Source of the DNA: a bacterium
Lineage (GTDB): Bacteria > DUMJ01
Length of the DNA: 43,167 bases
Reading direction: 5' to 3'
Assembly: GCA_026418035.1 (NCBI GenBank)
Contig: JAOACC010000037.1
Coordinates: 1 to 43,167 of the forward strand
Shown here piece by piece: positions 28,499 to 37,180 of this stretch (its first letter is position 1; each line of letters begins with the position of its first letter). Below the pieces are notes generated by a model. That model ran no database searches and was not told the DNA's origin. It saw only the letters and a program-made list of their open reading frames with translations. The position numbers and the translations under genes were made by a program.

Positions 28499-30472
28499 AT
28501 GAGGCTTTTAAAAACTGGTTTAGTGTTATTTTTGGTCTTGGGTTTACTTGTAAGCACTTGTAGTATAGTATTTTCTCAGGAAAAAATTCTTCCTGGAGAA
28601 TACTATAACCTCTCAGATTATGAAAAGTTAACAGGAAAGAAGGTTACTAAGTTTAATGAAGCACCAATGCTAGCAGAATTAGTAAAACAAGGGAAACTTC
28701 CTTCAGTGGAACAAAGACTACCAAAGAATCCTTTAGTAGTAACACCTGTAGAAGAGATTGGTCAGTATGGTGGAACTTGGCGTAGGGCTTGGGTTGGTCT
28801 TTCCGATCAATGGGGACCAAATAAGATCTGTCATGAGCATCTAGTTATGTTCGATAAAGGCGGAACAAAGGTATTGCCAAATATAGCGGAAAGTTGGAAA
28901 GTCTCTAGAGATGCTAAGGTTTATACATTTAAGATTAGAGAAGGCATTAAATGGTCAGATGGAACCCCATTAACAACCGAAGATGTAATGTTCTGGTATG
29001 AAGATTTAATATTAAATAAAGAGCTCACACCGAATGTTCCAACTTGGCTTATGGCTGGTGGTAAACCTTGTAAGATAGTGAAGATAGATACCTATACATT
29101 TAGGGTAGAATTTGAACAGCCGAGCCCTCTATTCCTTATAAATATATGCAAATCTGGAGGCAATCAATTCTTTCTGCCAAAACATTATGGTAAGCAGTTC
29201 CATATAAAGTATGTTGCAAAAGAAGAGTTAGAAAAGAAAGCAAAAGATGCAGGATTCCAGTTCTGGTATCAATTATTTGATGCTAGAGTAAGTAACTCTA
29301 ACGCTTGGCTACAAAATCCTGAACTCCCAGTCTTACATCCTTGGAAAAACACTACCCTTCCAACCGCTACTACTATGATATTTGAGAGAAATCCATATTA
29401 CTTTAAGATAGATCCAGCAGGTAATCAGTTACCCTATATTGATAAGGTAGCTCATGCCCTCGTAGAAAATAGAGAAGTAATCACTATAAAAGCGGTTGCT
29501 GGTGAGATAGATATGCAGGCAAGACATATCAGTCTTCCCGATTATACACTCCTTATGGAGAATAGAGCTAAAGGTAATTATAGGGTTCTTAACTGGAAAC
29601 AAGGCGTAGGCTCTGATGTTATGATATGCTTAAATCAGAATGTTAAAGATCCTGTCCTTCGTAAATTATTTGAAGATAGAAGATTTAGACAGGCTTTATC
29701 TATAGCTATTAATAGAGAGGAAATCTGGAAGCTTGTATACCTAGGTATGGGTAAACCTAGACAATGTTCTTTGATTAGTGGTGTTGCTTTCTATGATCCA
29801 GAGTGGGAGAAGATCTACGCAGAGTATGATCCAAAGAAAGCTAATGAGATTTTAGATAGAATTGGCCTTAATAAAAGAGATAAAGACGGGTTTAGGTTGA
29901 GAGAGGATGGAAAGACTCTAGCTTTAACTATAACCTTCCCAAGTGGTATATTTGGTGCCTGGTCTGATGTCCTTGAGATGGTAAAGAAATATTGGGAGTC
30001 TGTAGGGGTAAAGGTTGCTCTACAGCCAGTTGAGAGGTCTCTATATGTTACTAGGTGTAATGCTGGAGATTTAGAGATTGGTGTATGGAACTTTGATAGG
30101 AATGCGGCGGTAATATCTGATCCTGGAAGACTTTTGGGAACAGTTACCGATGGACCTTGGGCTCCACTTTACGGTCAGTGGTACTCTACAGGTGGTAAAG
30201 GTGGAGAAGAACCTAAGGGGGATATTAAAAAGATTTATGAACTTTGGGACAAGGCAAAGGCAACAGCAGATGAAAAGCAAAGAAATCGATTCTTCAAAGA
30301 GATTATCAATCTTCACAAGAGGAATATCTGGATGATAGGAATTGTTGGTGAATTACCTCAACCAGTTGTAGTAAAGAATAATTTTAGAAACGTCCCCGAT
30401 GGTATTATTTGGGATGATACCCTTAGGTCTCCTAAGAATGCTAGACCTGAGCAGTTCTTCTTCAAGCAGTAA
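28499..30472 (+). CDS. ABC transporter substrate-binding protein, family 5 (Opp type)
   Basis: This 657-residue exported binding protein is a paralog of the 25458 product, with the same order: signal peptide (MRLLK, core VLFLVLGLLV, likely cleavage after VFS), YNLSDYEKLTGKKVTKFNEAP, LVKQGKLPSVEQRLP, and an SBP_bac_5 domain from GTWRR onward. The ORF track starts at ATG 28493, only one base after AAGGAGG. ATG 28499 is seven bases from it and is preferred. The ribosome site lies inside the end of the URO-D-like gene, so translation may be coupled. Two related SBPs in one operon suggest two size classes of one ligand family. It ends at a strong terminator. Confidence 0.93.
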   Translation: MRLLKTGLVLFLVLGLLVSTCSIVFSQEKILPGEYYNLSDYEKLTGKKVTKFNEAPMLAELVKQGKLPSVEQRLPKNPLVVTPVEEIGQYGGTWRRAWVGLSDQWGPNKICHEHLVMFDKGGTKVLPNIAESWKVSRDAKVYTFKIREGIKWSDGTPLTTEDVMFWYEDLILNKELTPNVPTWLMAGGKPCKIVKIDTYTFRVEFEQPSPLFLINICKSGGNQFFLPKHYGKQFHIKYVAKEELEKKAKDAGFQFWYQLFDARVSNSNAWLQNPELPVLHPWKNTTLPTATTMIFERNPYYFKIDPAGNQLPYIDKVAHALVENREVITIKAVAGEIDMQARHISLPDYTLLMENRAKGNYRVLNWKQGVGSDVMICLNQNVKDPVLRKLFEDRRFRQALSIAINREEIWKLVYLGMGKPRQCSLISGVAFYDPEWEKIYAEYDPKKANEILDRIGLNKRDKDGFRLREDGKTLALTITFPSGIFGAWSDVLEMVKKYWESVGVKVALQPVERSLYVTRCNAGDLEIGVWNFDRNAAVISDPGRLLGTVTDGPWAPLYGQWYSTGGKGGEEPKGDIKKIYELWDKAKATADEKQRNRFFKEIINLHKRNIWMIGIVGELPQPVVVKNNFRNVPDGIIWDDTLRSPKNARPEQFFFKQ

Positions 30473-30489
30473 TTAATGAATATACTTAG

Positions 30490-30520
30490 AGGGCGAGCAT
30501 TTTGCTCGCCCTTTTTCTTT
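30490..30520 (+). terminator. Rho-independent terminator of the SBP operon
   Basis: A 10-bp stem AGGGCGAGCA/TGCTCGCCCT (30490-30499 with 30503-30512), with a TTT loop, is followed by TTTTCTTTTAT. It lies 17 bases after the SBP stop. Confidence 0.92.
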
Positions 30521-30570
30521 TATGTTATACTAATTATTGTTATTACATATGGAAAGGAGGGATGCTTTTT

Positions 30571-31998
30571 ATGCTGGATAGGACTATCTTTCGTATGTAT
30601 GATATACGAGGTGAGTTTGGTAGAGAAATTACTCCAGAGATAATGGAAACTATAGGAAAAGCCTACAGTATATATCTAAGAAACAAAATAACTAAGGAAC
30701 AGTATACCGTATCTATTGGAAGAGATGTAAGGCTACACTCTAAGACCCTTTTTGATGGGCTTGTCAAAGGATTAAATGCAGGTGGTATTAATGTTATAGA
30801 TATTGGTGTTTGTCCGACGCCTGCTTTGTATTTCTCTCTCTTTAAGCTAGATATAGATGGAGGACTAATGATTACTGCAAGCCATAACCCTCCAGAATTT
30901 AATGGATTAAAAATATGTGTTGGGAAAGAGACTATATTTGGTGATGAGATACAGAAGCTTTATGAGATAGCAAAAGATGTTGAAAGCGAGAAGATAGATT
31001 TTAACTTCGAGAAAGGATATATAGAATCTTTTGACATATTATCTCTTTATAGAGATTTTCTTGTAGAAGAATTTAGAAAGGGGCCGCTGGGAAGGATAAC
31101 TTCTGGGTTAATAAAGATAGGAATTGATAGTGGGAATGGATGTGCTGGTCTTATAGTTCCACAGATACTTAAAGAACTAAATATATCTTTAGTTGAACTT
31201 TACTCAGAACCAGATGGTAGATTCCCAAATCATCATCCCGATCCCACATTATTGGAGACGTTAGAAGATCTAATAAAAATAGTGAAAGAACATAGGCTTG
31301 ATTTAGGGATTTCTTATGATGGTGATGTAGACAGAATAGGGATTGTAGACGAGAATGGTAATGTTGTCTATGGAGACAAATTAACTTATATATTTGCCAA
31401 AGAAGTATTAAAGAATAATCCTGGGGCAAAGATAATAAGTGAGGTTAAAGCATCTAAGACCCTGTTTGATGGGATTGAAAAGCTTGGAGGGATTCCCATT
31501 CTTTCTCCAGTAGGTCATTCTCTAATTAAAAAGAAATTAAGAGAAGAATCTGCCCTTTTGGCTGGAGAAATGAGTGGTCATATGTTCTTTAATGATAGAT
31601 ATTTTGGATATGATGATGCTATATATGCAACTCTAAGGATTCTAGAGATAATAGCTCGAGAAAAGCTTAATAATCCTAACTTTGTTTTCTCAGACCTTTT
31701 AAAGGACCTGCCAGAAGTATATGTTTCTCCAGAAATAAGGGTAGACTGTCCAGAAGAGAGAAAGTTTCAGATAGTAGAAGAATTTTTGCCAAGATTTAAG
31801 AGTAAGTTCCCAGAGGTAGCTGAGGATATAGTTAAGGTTGTAACTATTGATGGGTTAAGAGTAGAATTTCAAGATGGTTGGAGCCTTATAAGGGCAAGCA
31901 ATACACAACCTGCTCTTGTATTAAGGTTCGAGGCTAATACTAAGGAGAAATTGGAATTTTATAGAAGAATCTTTGAGGAAACTATTCATTCTTTATGA
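30571..31998 (+). CDS. Phosphomannomutase/phosphoglucomutase
   Basis: This 475-residue alpha-D-phosphohexomutase interconverts hexose 1- and 6-phosphates. The phosphoserine loop ITASHNP (Ser at about 104), the metal-binding SYDGDVDR (248-255), the sugar-binding GEMSGHMFF and the phosphate-binding RASNTQPALVLRFEA are all present. The EMSGH form fits dual mannose/glucose enzymes. The ORF track begins in the upstream terminator; AAAGGAGG at 30553-30560 supports ATG 30571 (ATG 30562 is only one base from it). Its stop overlaps the murJ start by four bases. Mannose released by the mannosidases could enter metabolism here, or the product may feed envelope sugar synthesis, as the murJ linkage suggests. 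Confidence 0.92.
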   Translation: MLDRTIFRMYDIRGEFGREITPEIMETIGKAYSIYLRNKITKEQYTVSIGRDVRLHSKTLFDGLVKGLNAGGINVIDIGVCPTPALYFSLFKLDIDGGLMITASHNPPEFNGLKICVGKETIFGDEIQKLYEIAKDVESEKIDFNFEKGYIESFDILSLYRDFLVEEFRKGPLGRITSGLIKIGIDSGNGCAGLIVPQILKELNISLVELYSEPDGRFPNHHPDPTLLETLEDLIKIVKEHRLDLGISYDGDVDRIGIVDENGNVVYGDKLTYIFAKEVLKNNPGAKIISEVKASKTLFDGIEKLGGIPILSPVGHSLIKKKLREESALLAGEMSGHMFFNDRYFGYDDAIYATLRILEIIAREKLNNPNFVFSDLLKDLPEVYVSPEIRVDCPEERKFQIVEEFLPRFKSKFPEVAEDIVKVVTIDGLRVEFQDGWSLIRASNTQPALVLRFEANTKEKLEFYRRIFEETIHSL

Positions 31999-33542
31999 TT
32001 AACATACATAAGCAGTCAATATTACAGGCAACAATCTTACTTACTGTTATAGCATTTGTAAGTAGAATTTTAGGCTTCTTTAGAGAGGTCGTCATAGCAA
32101 ATATATTTGGAGCTAAAGCAGTAACGGATGCATATTTGGTTGCCCAGGTACTTCCATTAACTTTAGCTGGACTGGTAAGTGGAGCCCTGACTACTGTTTT
32201 TATACCCGTATTTTTGGAGGAGAAGGAAAAGAATGGAGAAGGCAAGGCTTGGTATGCTGCAAATACTGTTCTTAGTGTGTCTTTAGTATATCTAATTATA
32301 GTATTATTCCTGTCTTACTTTTTTACAGAGCAGTTTTTAAGATTGATAGCTCCCGGCTTTCCAAGCGACAGACTAGAATTGGCTATTTTAATGACTAGAA
32401 TGCTACTTCCTTCTCTTTTATTTTATGGGCTTCTGGGAATCCTTACCGGTCTTTCTCAGTCATATAAACAGTTTTTAGTTCCTGGAATAGGCGGTCTTCT
32501 CCATAATATATGTATAATCCTCTCCATTTTAATTCTAGGTAGAAACCTTCCTCCACTTAGCCTTGCTTTGGGTAATGTTTTAGGCGTATTTTTGCAAGTT
32601 TTTTTGGTTCTTATTTATTTGAAAAGTAGACTACCGTATATAAAGTGGCACATAGATTTTTCTCATCCAGCAGTTAAGAAGACATTTTATCTTATGATTC
32701 CTATATTACTTGGGACTAGTGTTAGTTATATAAATACTATAATCGATAGGATTTTTGCCTCTGGACTGCCAGAAGGTTCTATCTCTGCACTAAATTTTGG
32801 TGCAAGGGTAAAAGACCTTCCTGTTTCACTCTTTGCCAGTTCTCTCTCTGTAGCTATATATCCTACTACTTCTGAACTGGTAGTGGAGGGCGAAAATGAT
32901 AAGATTATAGAGTTACTTAATAAAGCTATTAGATTTACCTGGATGATAGTTATTCCAGCAAGTATCGGTCTTATAGTTTTAGACAAGGAGATAATTACGC
33001 TTCTTTTTGAGAGGGGAGCTTTTGATAGTAAGGCTACGATTCTTACCGCTAGTGCACTTAGATATTATTCTATAGGTCTATTTGCCTTTTCTGCTAGTCC
33101 TATAGTTGCTAGAACTTTTTATTCTTTTCAGGATACAGTCACCCCTGTAATAGTTGGTTTTTTAGCTGTGGGGCTAAATATATGTCTTAATGCCATTTTG
33201 ATAAGGATAATGGCTCACTCTGGATTAGCTTTAGCAACTTCTATCTCCAGTATATTTTCCTTTATTCTATTATTAATTTTATTAAGAAAGAAACTTAGAT
33301 GTATAGGCGGAAGAAAATTAATTTTTGACTTTATTAAGATTTTGTTTTCTTCTCTTGTAATGGGAGTCGCTTTACATCTCTCTAAAACCTGCTTAAATTT
33401 TATTGGAAGTGAATTTTTAAAGACAGTTGTTCTTATATTGCTAGGGATATTTATTTATAGTATTATTATGTTGTTAGTTATAGGCGAAGATAGAAAGAAG
33501 TTGAGATCTATTTTAAGTAAATTTATAAAGAGCTATTCTTAG
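31995..33542 (+). CDS. murJ: Lipid II flippase MurJ (MviN family)
   Basis: This 515-residue polytopic membrane protein of the MOP superfamily moves lipid II across the inner membrane for peptidoglycan synthesis. About 14 hydrophobic segments can be counted. Family patterns include SRILGFFREVVIANIFGA near residue 24, DAYLVAQVLP, LSGLSQ-like LTGLSQSYKQFLVPG, and the ALNFGARVKDLPVSLFASSLSVAIYP region near residue 265. LLFERGAFD is near residue 335. The start ATG overlaps the phosphohexomutase stop (ATGA), implying coupled translation; the ribosome site inside that gene is weak. It supports a diderm or monoderm cell with peptidoglycan. Confidence 0.94.
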   Translation: MINIHKQSILQATILLTVIAFVSRILGFFREVVIANIFGAKAVTDAYLVAQVLPLTLAGLVSGALTTVFIPVFLEEKEKNGEGKAWYAANTVLSVSLVYLIIVLFLSYFFTEQFLRLIAPGFPSDRLELAILMTRMLLPSLLFYGLLGILTGLSQSYKQFLVPGIGGLLHNICIILSILILGRNLPPLSLALGNVLGVFLQVFLVLIYLKSRLPYIKWHIDFSHPAVKKTFYLMIPILLGTSVSYINTIIDRIFASGLPEGSISALNFGARVKDLPVSLFASSLSVAIYPTTSELVVEGENDKIIELLNKAIRFTWMIVIPASIGLIVLDKEIITLLFERGAFDSKATILTASALRYYSIGLFAFSASPIVARTFYSFQDTVTPVIVGFLAVGLNICLNAILIRIMAHSGLALATSISSIFSFILLLILLRKKLRCIGGRKLIFDFIKILFSSLVMGVALHLSKTCLNFIGSEFLKTVVLILLGIFIYSIIMLLVIGEDRKKLRSILSKFIKSYS

Positions 33543-33566
33543 GTAAGATCAAAAGAGAGGTGAATT

Positions 33567-35285
33567 ATGTTTTACGATAATATAGATGCTTTGGGGACAT
33601 ATATAGAGGTGTGTCTTGATAGGTATAAAGATAATACCTTCCTTTGCGAACTTGATGAAGGTGAAGTAGTTGCTTCTGTTACTTATGGAGAGGCTAAAGA
33701 TAGAATTCAGGGTATAAAGAGTATATTGAAAGAAAATGGCATAAAACCTGGAGATAAAGTTGCACTTCTTGGAGAAAATTCTATAAATTGGGGTCTTGTC
33801 TATATGGCAATTGTAACATATGGAGCTATAATCGTTCCTATCTTACATGAATTTGATAGTGTTAGTATCTCTAATATCATAAATATGTCTGAATCGCGAA
33901 TCCTTTTTGTCTCTTCTTCACTACTTGAAAAGATAGAAGAAGGCAACTTACCCTACCTAGAGAAGATCTATCTGTTAGATGATTTTAGAGAGGTAGAGAT
34001 AAAAGATGTTAAAGAGGTAAAATCACAGTTAAAGAGTAGATTTCTAGAATTTAAGAATAGAATAGATCAGCTATTTTTTGAGCGTAGAAACAAGATAAAA
34101 CTTGAGTCTAAGGAATACATCCCAAAGGCAGATGATATTGCAGCGATAGTCTATACATCTGGGACTACTGGAAGGTCCAAGGGAGTTATGCTTACACACA
34201 AAAATATCTACTGGAACATCTTGGCAGCGTTAGAATATATAGAGATTAACAGTAATGATAGATTCCTCTCTATTCTTCCGTCATCTCATACTTATGAATG
34301 TACCTTTACCTTGCTCCTCTCTATGGTTGGAGGTGCAAGTGTATACTATCTTAAGCAGAAACCTAGCCCTAAGGTTTTACTAAAAGCTTTCGAGAAGGTA
34401 AAGCCGACTATGGTTATGATGGTTCCATTAGTAATAGAGAAGATATATAAAAAGAGTGTATTACCTAAATTGCAGGATAATATTCTCTTAAAGGGAGCGA
34501 CTAAGATTAAACCTCTTAGAAAACTTCTCCATAAAAAGGCTTGCAAGTCTCTTCTGGAAGCATTTGGTGGTAATATAAAGCTTATATGTATTGGAGGAGC
34601 TCCTCTTAGCCCTGACGTAGATCTATTCCTTTTAGAAGGAGAGTTTCCTAGCGCTGTAGGATATGGTATGACAGAATGTGCCCCTCTAATCACCTTTGCT
34701 ATGCCTGATAAAAAGAGATTTCAAAGTTGTGGATACCCTATAAAGGGAGCACAGATAAAAATAGATAATCCAGACCCAGTAACTGGTGTTGGGGAAGTTT
34801 TAGTAAAAGGTCCTATGGTCACTAGGGGGTATTATAAGAATGAAGAAGAAACGAGAAGGTTATTTACTCCAGATGGTTGGATGAGAACTGGTGACTTAGG
34901 GTATATAGATAAGGATAATTATCTGTATCTTAAAGGGAGATTGAAAAATGTTATTCTAGGTCCTAGTGGAGAAAATATATATCCAGAAGAAATAGAACAG
35001 GTTCTATGTGAAAATAGAGGAGTCTTAGAGGCTTTAGTATTAGAAAGGGAAGGGAAATTAGTAGCCTATATATATCCTGATTACGATTTTTTAAATACTG
35101 AATTGAAACTTCTTGAGATCGAATCTAATCAGGCAAGAGAAAGACTTGAGAAGTATTTTGATGACCTTATAAAAGAAACGAATAAGAGACTTCCTACCTT
35201 TTCTCAGATTAAAGATTTTAACATAGTAGAAAAGGAATTTGAAAAGACCCCTACACAGAAGATAAAGCGATACATATATATGTAA
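33567..35285 (+). CDS. AMP-binding long-chain acyl-CoA synthetase-like ligase
   Basis: This 572-residue adenylate-forming enzyme probably activates fatty acids to acyl-CoA. Motifs are the ATP-binding loop IVYTSGTTGRSKGVMLTH (about residues 192-209), SVLPxxH-like ILPSSHTYE, the aromatic-turn GYGMTECAP (about 368-376), the hinge TGDLGYIDKDNYLYLKGRLKN, and the C-terminal catalytic-lysine region TPTQKIKR. ATG is preceded by AGAGGTG. It lies 24 bases after murJ in what looks like a three-gene operon. Activation of other carboxylic acids cannot be excluded. It is convergent with the ABC-2 permease gene, with three bases between. Confidence 0.9.
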   Translation: MFYDNIDALGTYIEVCLDRYKDNTFLCELDEGEVVASVTYGEAKDRIQGIKSILKENGIKPGDKVALLGENSINWGLVYMAIVTYGAIIVPILHEFDSVSISNIINMSESRILFVSSSLLEKIEEGNLPYLEKIYLLDDFREVEIKDVKEVKSQLKSRFLEFKNRIDQLFFERRNKIKLESKEYIPKADDIAAIVYTSGTTGRSKGVMLTHKNIYWNILAALEYIEINSNDRFLSILPSSHTYECTFTLLLSMVGGASVYYLKQKPSPKVLLKAFEKVKPTMVMMVPLVIEKIYKKSVLPKLQDNILLKGATKIKPLRKLLHKKACKSLLEAFGGNIKLICIGGAPLSPDVDLFLLEGEFPSAVGYGMTECAPLITFAMPDKKRFQSCGYPIKGAQIKIDNPDPVTGVGEVLVKGPMVTRGYYKNEEETRRLFTPDGWMRTGDLGYIDKDNYLYLKGRLKNVILGPSGENIYPEEIEQVLCENRGVLEALVLEREGKLVAYIYPDYDFLNTELKLLEIESNQARERLEKYFDDLIKETNKRLPTFSQIKDFNIVEKEFEKTPTQKIKRYIYM

Positions 35286-35288
35286 TTT

Positions 35289-36047
35289 TTACTCTAGTTC
35301 TTGGGAGTTAAATAAATATACCCCTATAGATACTAGCAAGATAGACAATATGATACTAGATATCGTAGTTTTTAGAGCAGAGCTCCACTTTATACCAGTT
35401 GTTATCCATTGGTTTTCCAAGGATGATAAATATATTGGATTATAGTTTTTTATAGATGGAAACATATTTAATATGCCGAGAATTATAAATATAACGATAA
35501 ATATTCCACCAGCCTGAATGATATTATTTCCTAATGAACTTGAAAATATAGTTAGAGAAACAATAAATGTCATATAGATAAAGAATAATATACAACTCTG
35601 TAAAGGTATTTCGAAGTTAGTATCAGGGAAGAGTATTACTGAGTAATAGTAACATAGGAAGAAAGCTATTAAGGTCAATATAAAGACTAAAGATATCTGG
35701 AAGAAGAACTTTGCTAGAATCCACTTTTTTCTATCTACCCCTTTACTTACAATAAGTCCTGCAGTCTTACGATTTTTCTCCTCTGCAACACTTCCAATAA
35801 AGAGTAAGACTACGATTAAAAATACCATCTGATTTAGATTCTTGAAGAATTGTAAAAATGCATCCTTCCAAGTAGGAGGAGGAACTATTATAGTAATTTC
35901 CGAACTTATAGACTTTATCAATTCTGGCATAACCTTAGCGGTTATAGGACTCATAATAGAAAAGAGAAGGAAGGTAATAATTATAGCTATGAGTTTTCCT
36001 GTTTTTTTGAACTCATAAAACTCTTTTTTTATTAATTTAAGCACCAC
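35289..36047 (-). CDS. ABC-2 type transporter permease (YxlG/NatB-like)
   Basis: This is a 252-residue membrane protein with about six hydrophobic segments. A cytoplasmic N-terminus (MVLKLIKKEFYEFKKTGK) is followed by a first membrane helix, and the EEKNRKTAGLIVSKGVDRKKWILAKF loop is typical of ABC-2 permeases, where it contacts the ATPase. It overlaps the ATPase gene by 11 bases. With the ATPase and the small membrane protein upstream it forms the same three-gene order as Bacillus yxlEFG. The exported substrate is unknown. Confidence 0.88.
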   Translation of the reverse strand: MVLKLIKKEFYEFKKTGKLIAIIITFLLFSIMSPITAKVMPELIKSISSEITIIVPPPTWKDAFLQFFKNLNQMVFLIVVLLFIGSVAEEKNRKTAGLIVSKGVDRKKWILAKFFFQISLVFILTLIAFFLCYYYSVILFPDTNFEIPLQSCILFFIYMTFIVSLTIFSSSLGNNIIQAGGIFIVIFIILGILNMFPSIKNYNPIYLSSLENQWITTGIKWSSALKTTISSIILSILLVSIGVYLFNSQELE

Positions 36048-36942
36048 TTGTTACCTCCAAGAATATATCTTCAAGCGAAGGTTCTAGTATCTCAAGTTTT
36101 TCTAATAAAAGACCATCTTGAACAACAATTTTAGGAATCTCTTTTAGTGTATACTGGATATCTAAGACTTCTATAACAACACTACTATTTTTAACCTCTA
36201 CAGAGTTTGGCTTTAGACTTTCCTTTATCCTCTCCAAAAATTTCTCTAAGTCATCTACCTCTATCAAGATTCTTCTTTTCCAGTATCTTTTTTTAATATT
36301 CTCTATACTATCTTCTAAAAGTAATCTTCCTTCCTTTAAAATACCTATTCTATCACATATCCTTTCCACATCGGAGAGTATGTGGGTAGAAAAGAATACA
36401 GTCTTAGTGCTCTTTAATGAGTAAATTAGATCTAAAACCTCTTTCCTACCCTGTGGATCTAGGCTAGAGGTTGGTTCATCTAGTATGAGAAGTTCTGGAT
36501 CTGATAGAAGTGCTTGTGCCAAACCGAGTCTTTGCTTCATTCCCCTGGAATAAGTTCCTATTCTACTCTTTTCATTCCTTAGTCCTACCAATTCTAGAGT
36601 TTCTTCTATCCTCTTCTTTGGATTTTCTATATCTGTTATATCCGCTATAAATGAGAGAAATTCTCTTGCAGTAAAGAAGTTATAGAAGTTTGGAACATCA
36701 GGAAGAAATCCTACCTTCCTTAGATAATTCCTACTTTTTCTTATATCTTCACCTAATATATAGGCAGTTCCCCCTGTTGGTTTTGCTAAGTTTAAAAGGA
36801 CTCTTATTGTAGTTGTCTTTCCAGCTCCATTTGGACCAAGATACCCAAATATAATACCCTTAGGGATTTCTAGATTTAAATTGTCTAAAGCCTTTTTGCC
36901 CTTGAAATATTTACAGAGTCTCTCTGTAGTTATAATACTCAT
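36037..36942 (-). CDS. ABC transporter ATPase (YxlF/NatA-like)
   Basis: This 301-residue ATP-binding subunit has Walker A GPNGAGKTT, the QA-type segment FLPDVPNFYNFFTAREFL, signature YSRGMKQRLGLAQ, Walker B LLILDEPTSSLD and switch FSTHILSDVE. A C-terminal region of about 75 residues follows, as in NatA-type exporters. The ORF track start 69 bases upstream is inside the preceding small gene. ATG 36942, with GAAGG close upstream, forms an ATGA overlap with that gene's stop and is the better start. Confidence 0.93.
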   Translation of the reverse strand: MSIITTERLCKYFKGKKALDNLNLEIPKGIIFGYLGPNGAGKTTTIRVLLNLAKPTGGTAYILGEDIRKSRNYLRKVGFLPDVPNFYNFFTAREFLSFIADITDIENPKKRIEETLELVGLRNEKSRIGTYSRGMKQRLGLAQALLSDPELLILDEPTSSLDPQGRKEVLDLIYSLKSTKTVFFSTHILSDVERICDRIGILKEGRLLLEDSIENIKKRYWKRRILIEVDDLEKFLERIKESLKPNSVEVKNSSVVIEVLDIQYTLKEIPKIVVQDGLLLEKLEILEPSLEDIFLEVTSGA

Positions 36943-37139
36943 TGCCTTCTTCCAAATATAAGATAGATAATTACTCCTAATATTTGAAATGCAATTATAA
37001 CTATACCCCAAAGAATCTTAGGTCCTCTAACTTCTTCTATTGAACGCTTAATTAGATCAATTAAAGCATATATTTGAAGTCCTATTTGTAAAATAAGTAT
37101 TGGAAGAAATAATTTCCAATTAGATAATACTGTCTCCAT
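36939..37139 (-). CDS. Small membrane protein, PLDc_N domain (YxlE-like)
   Basis: This 66-residue protein has two membrane helices (about residues 8-28 and 43-62) separated by KRSIEEVRGPKILWG, the pattern of the PLDc_N domain found alone in YxlE of Bacillus. YxlE sits directly before the YxlF/YxlG ABC exporter in the sigY operon and acts negatively on SigY; here no sigma factor gene is adjacent. It is translationally coupled to the ATPase by an ATGA overlap. AGGAGG lies about 12 bases before the ATG, longer than usual. It is probably an accessory or regulatory subunit of the exporter. Confidence 0.82.
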   Translation of the reverse strand: METVLSNWKLFLPILILQIGLQIYALIDLIKRSIEEVRGPKILWGIVIIAFQILGVIIYLIFGRRQ

Positions 37140-37180
37140 AGATTTTATCTACCTCCTATAGGCTCAGTTTTAGTAATCCT

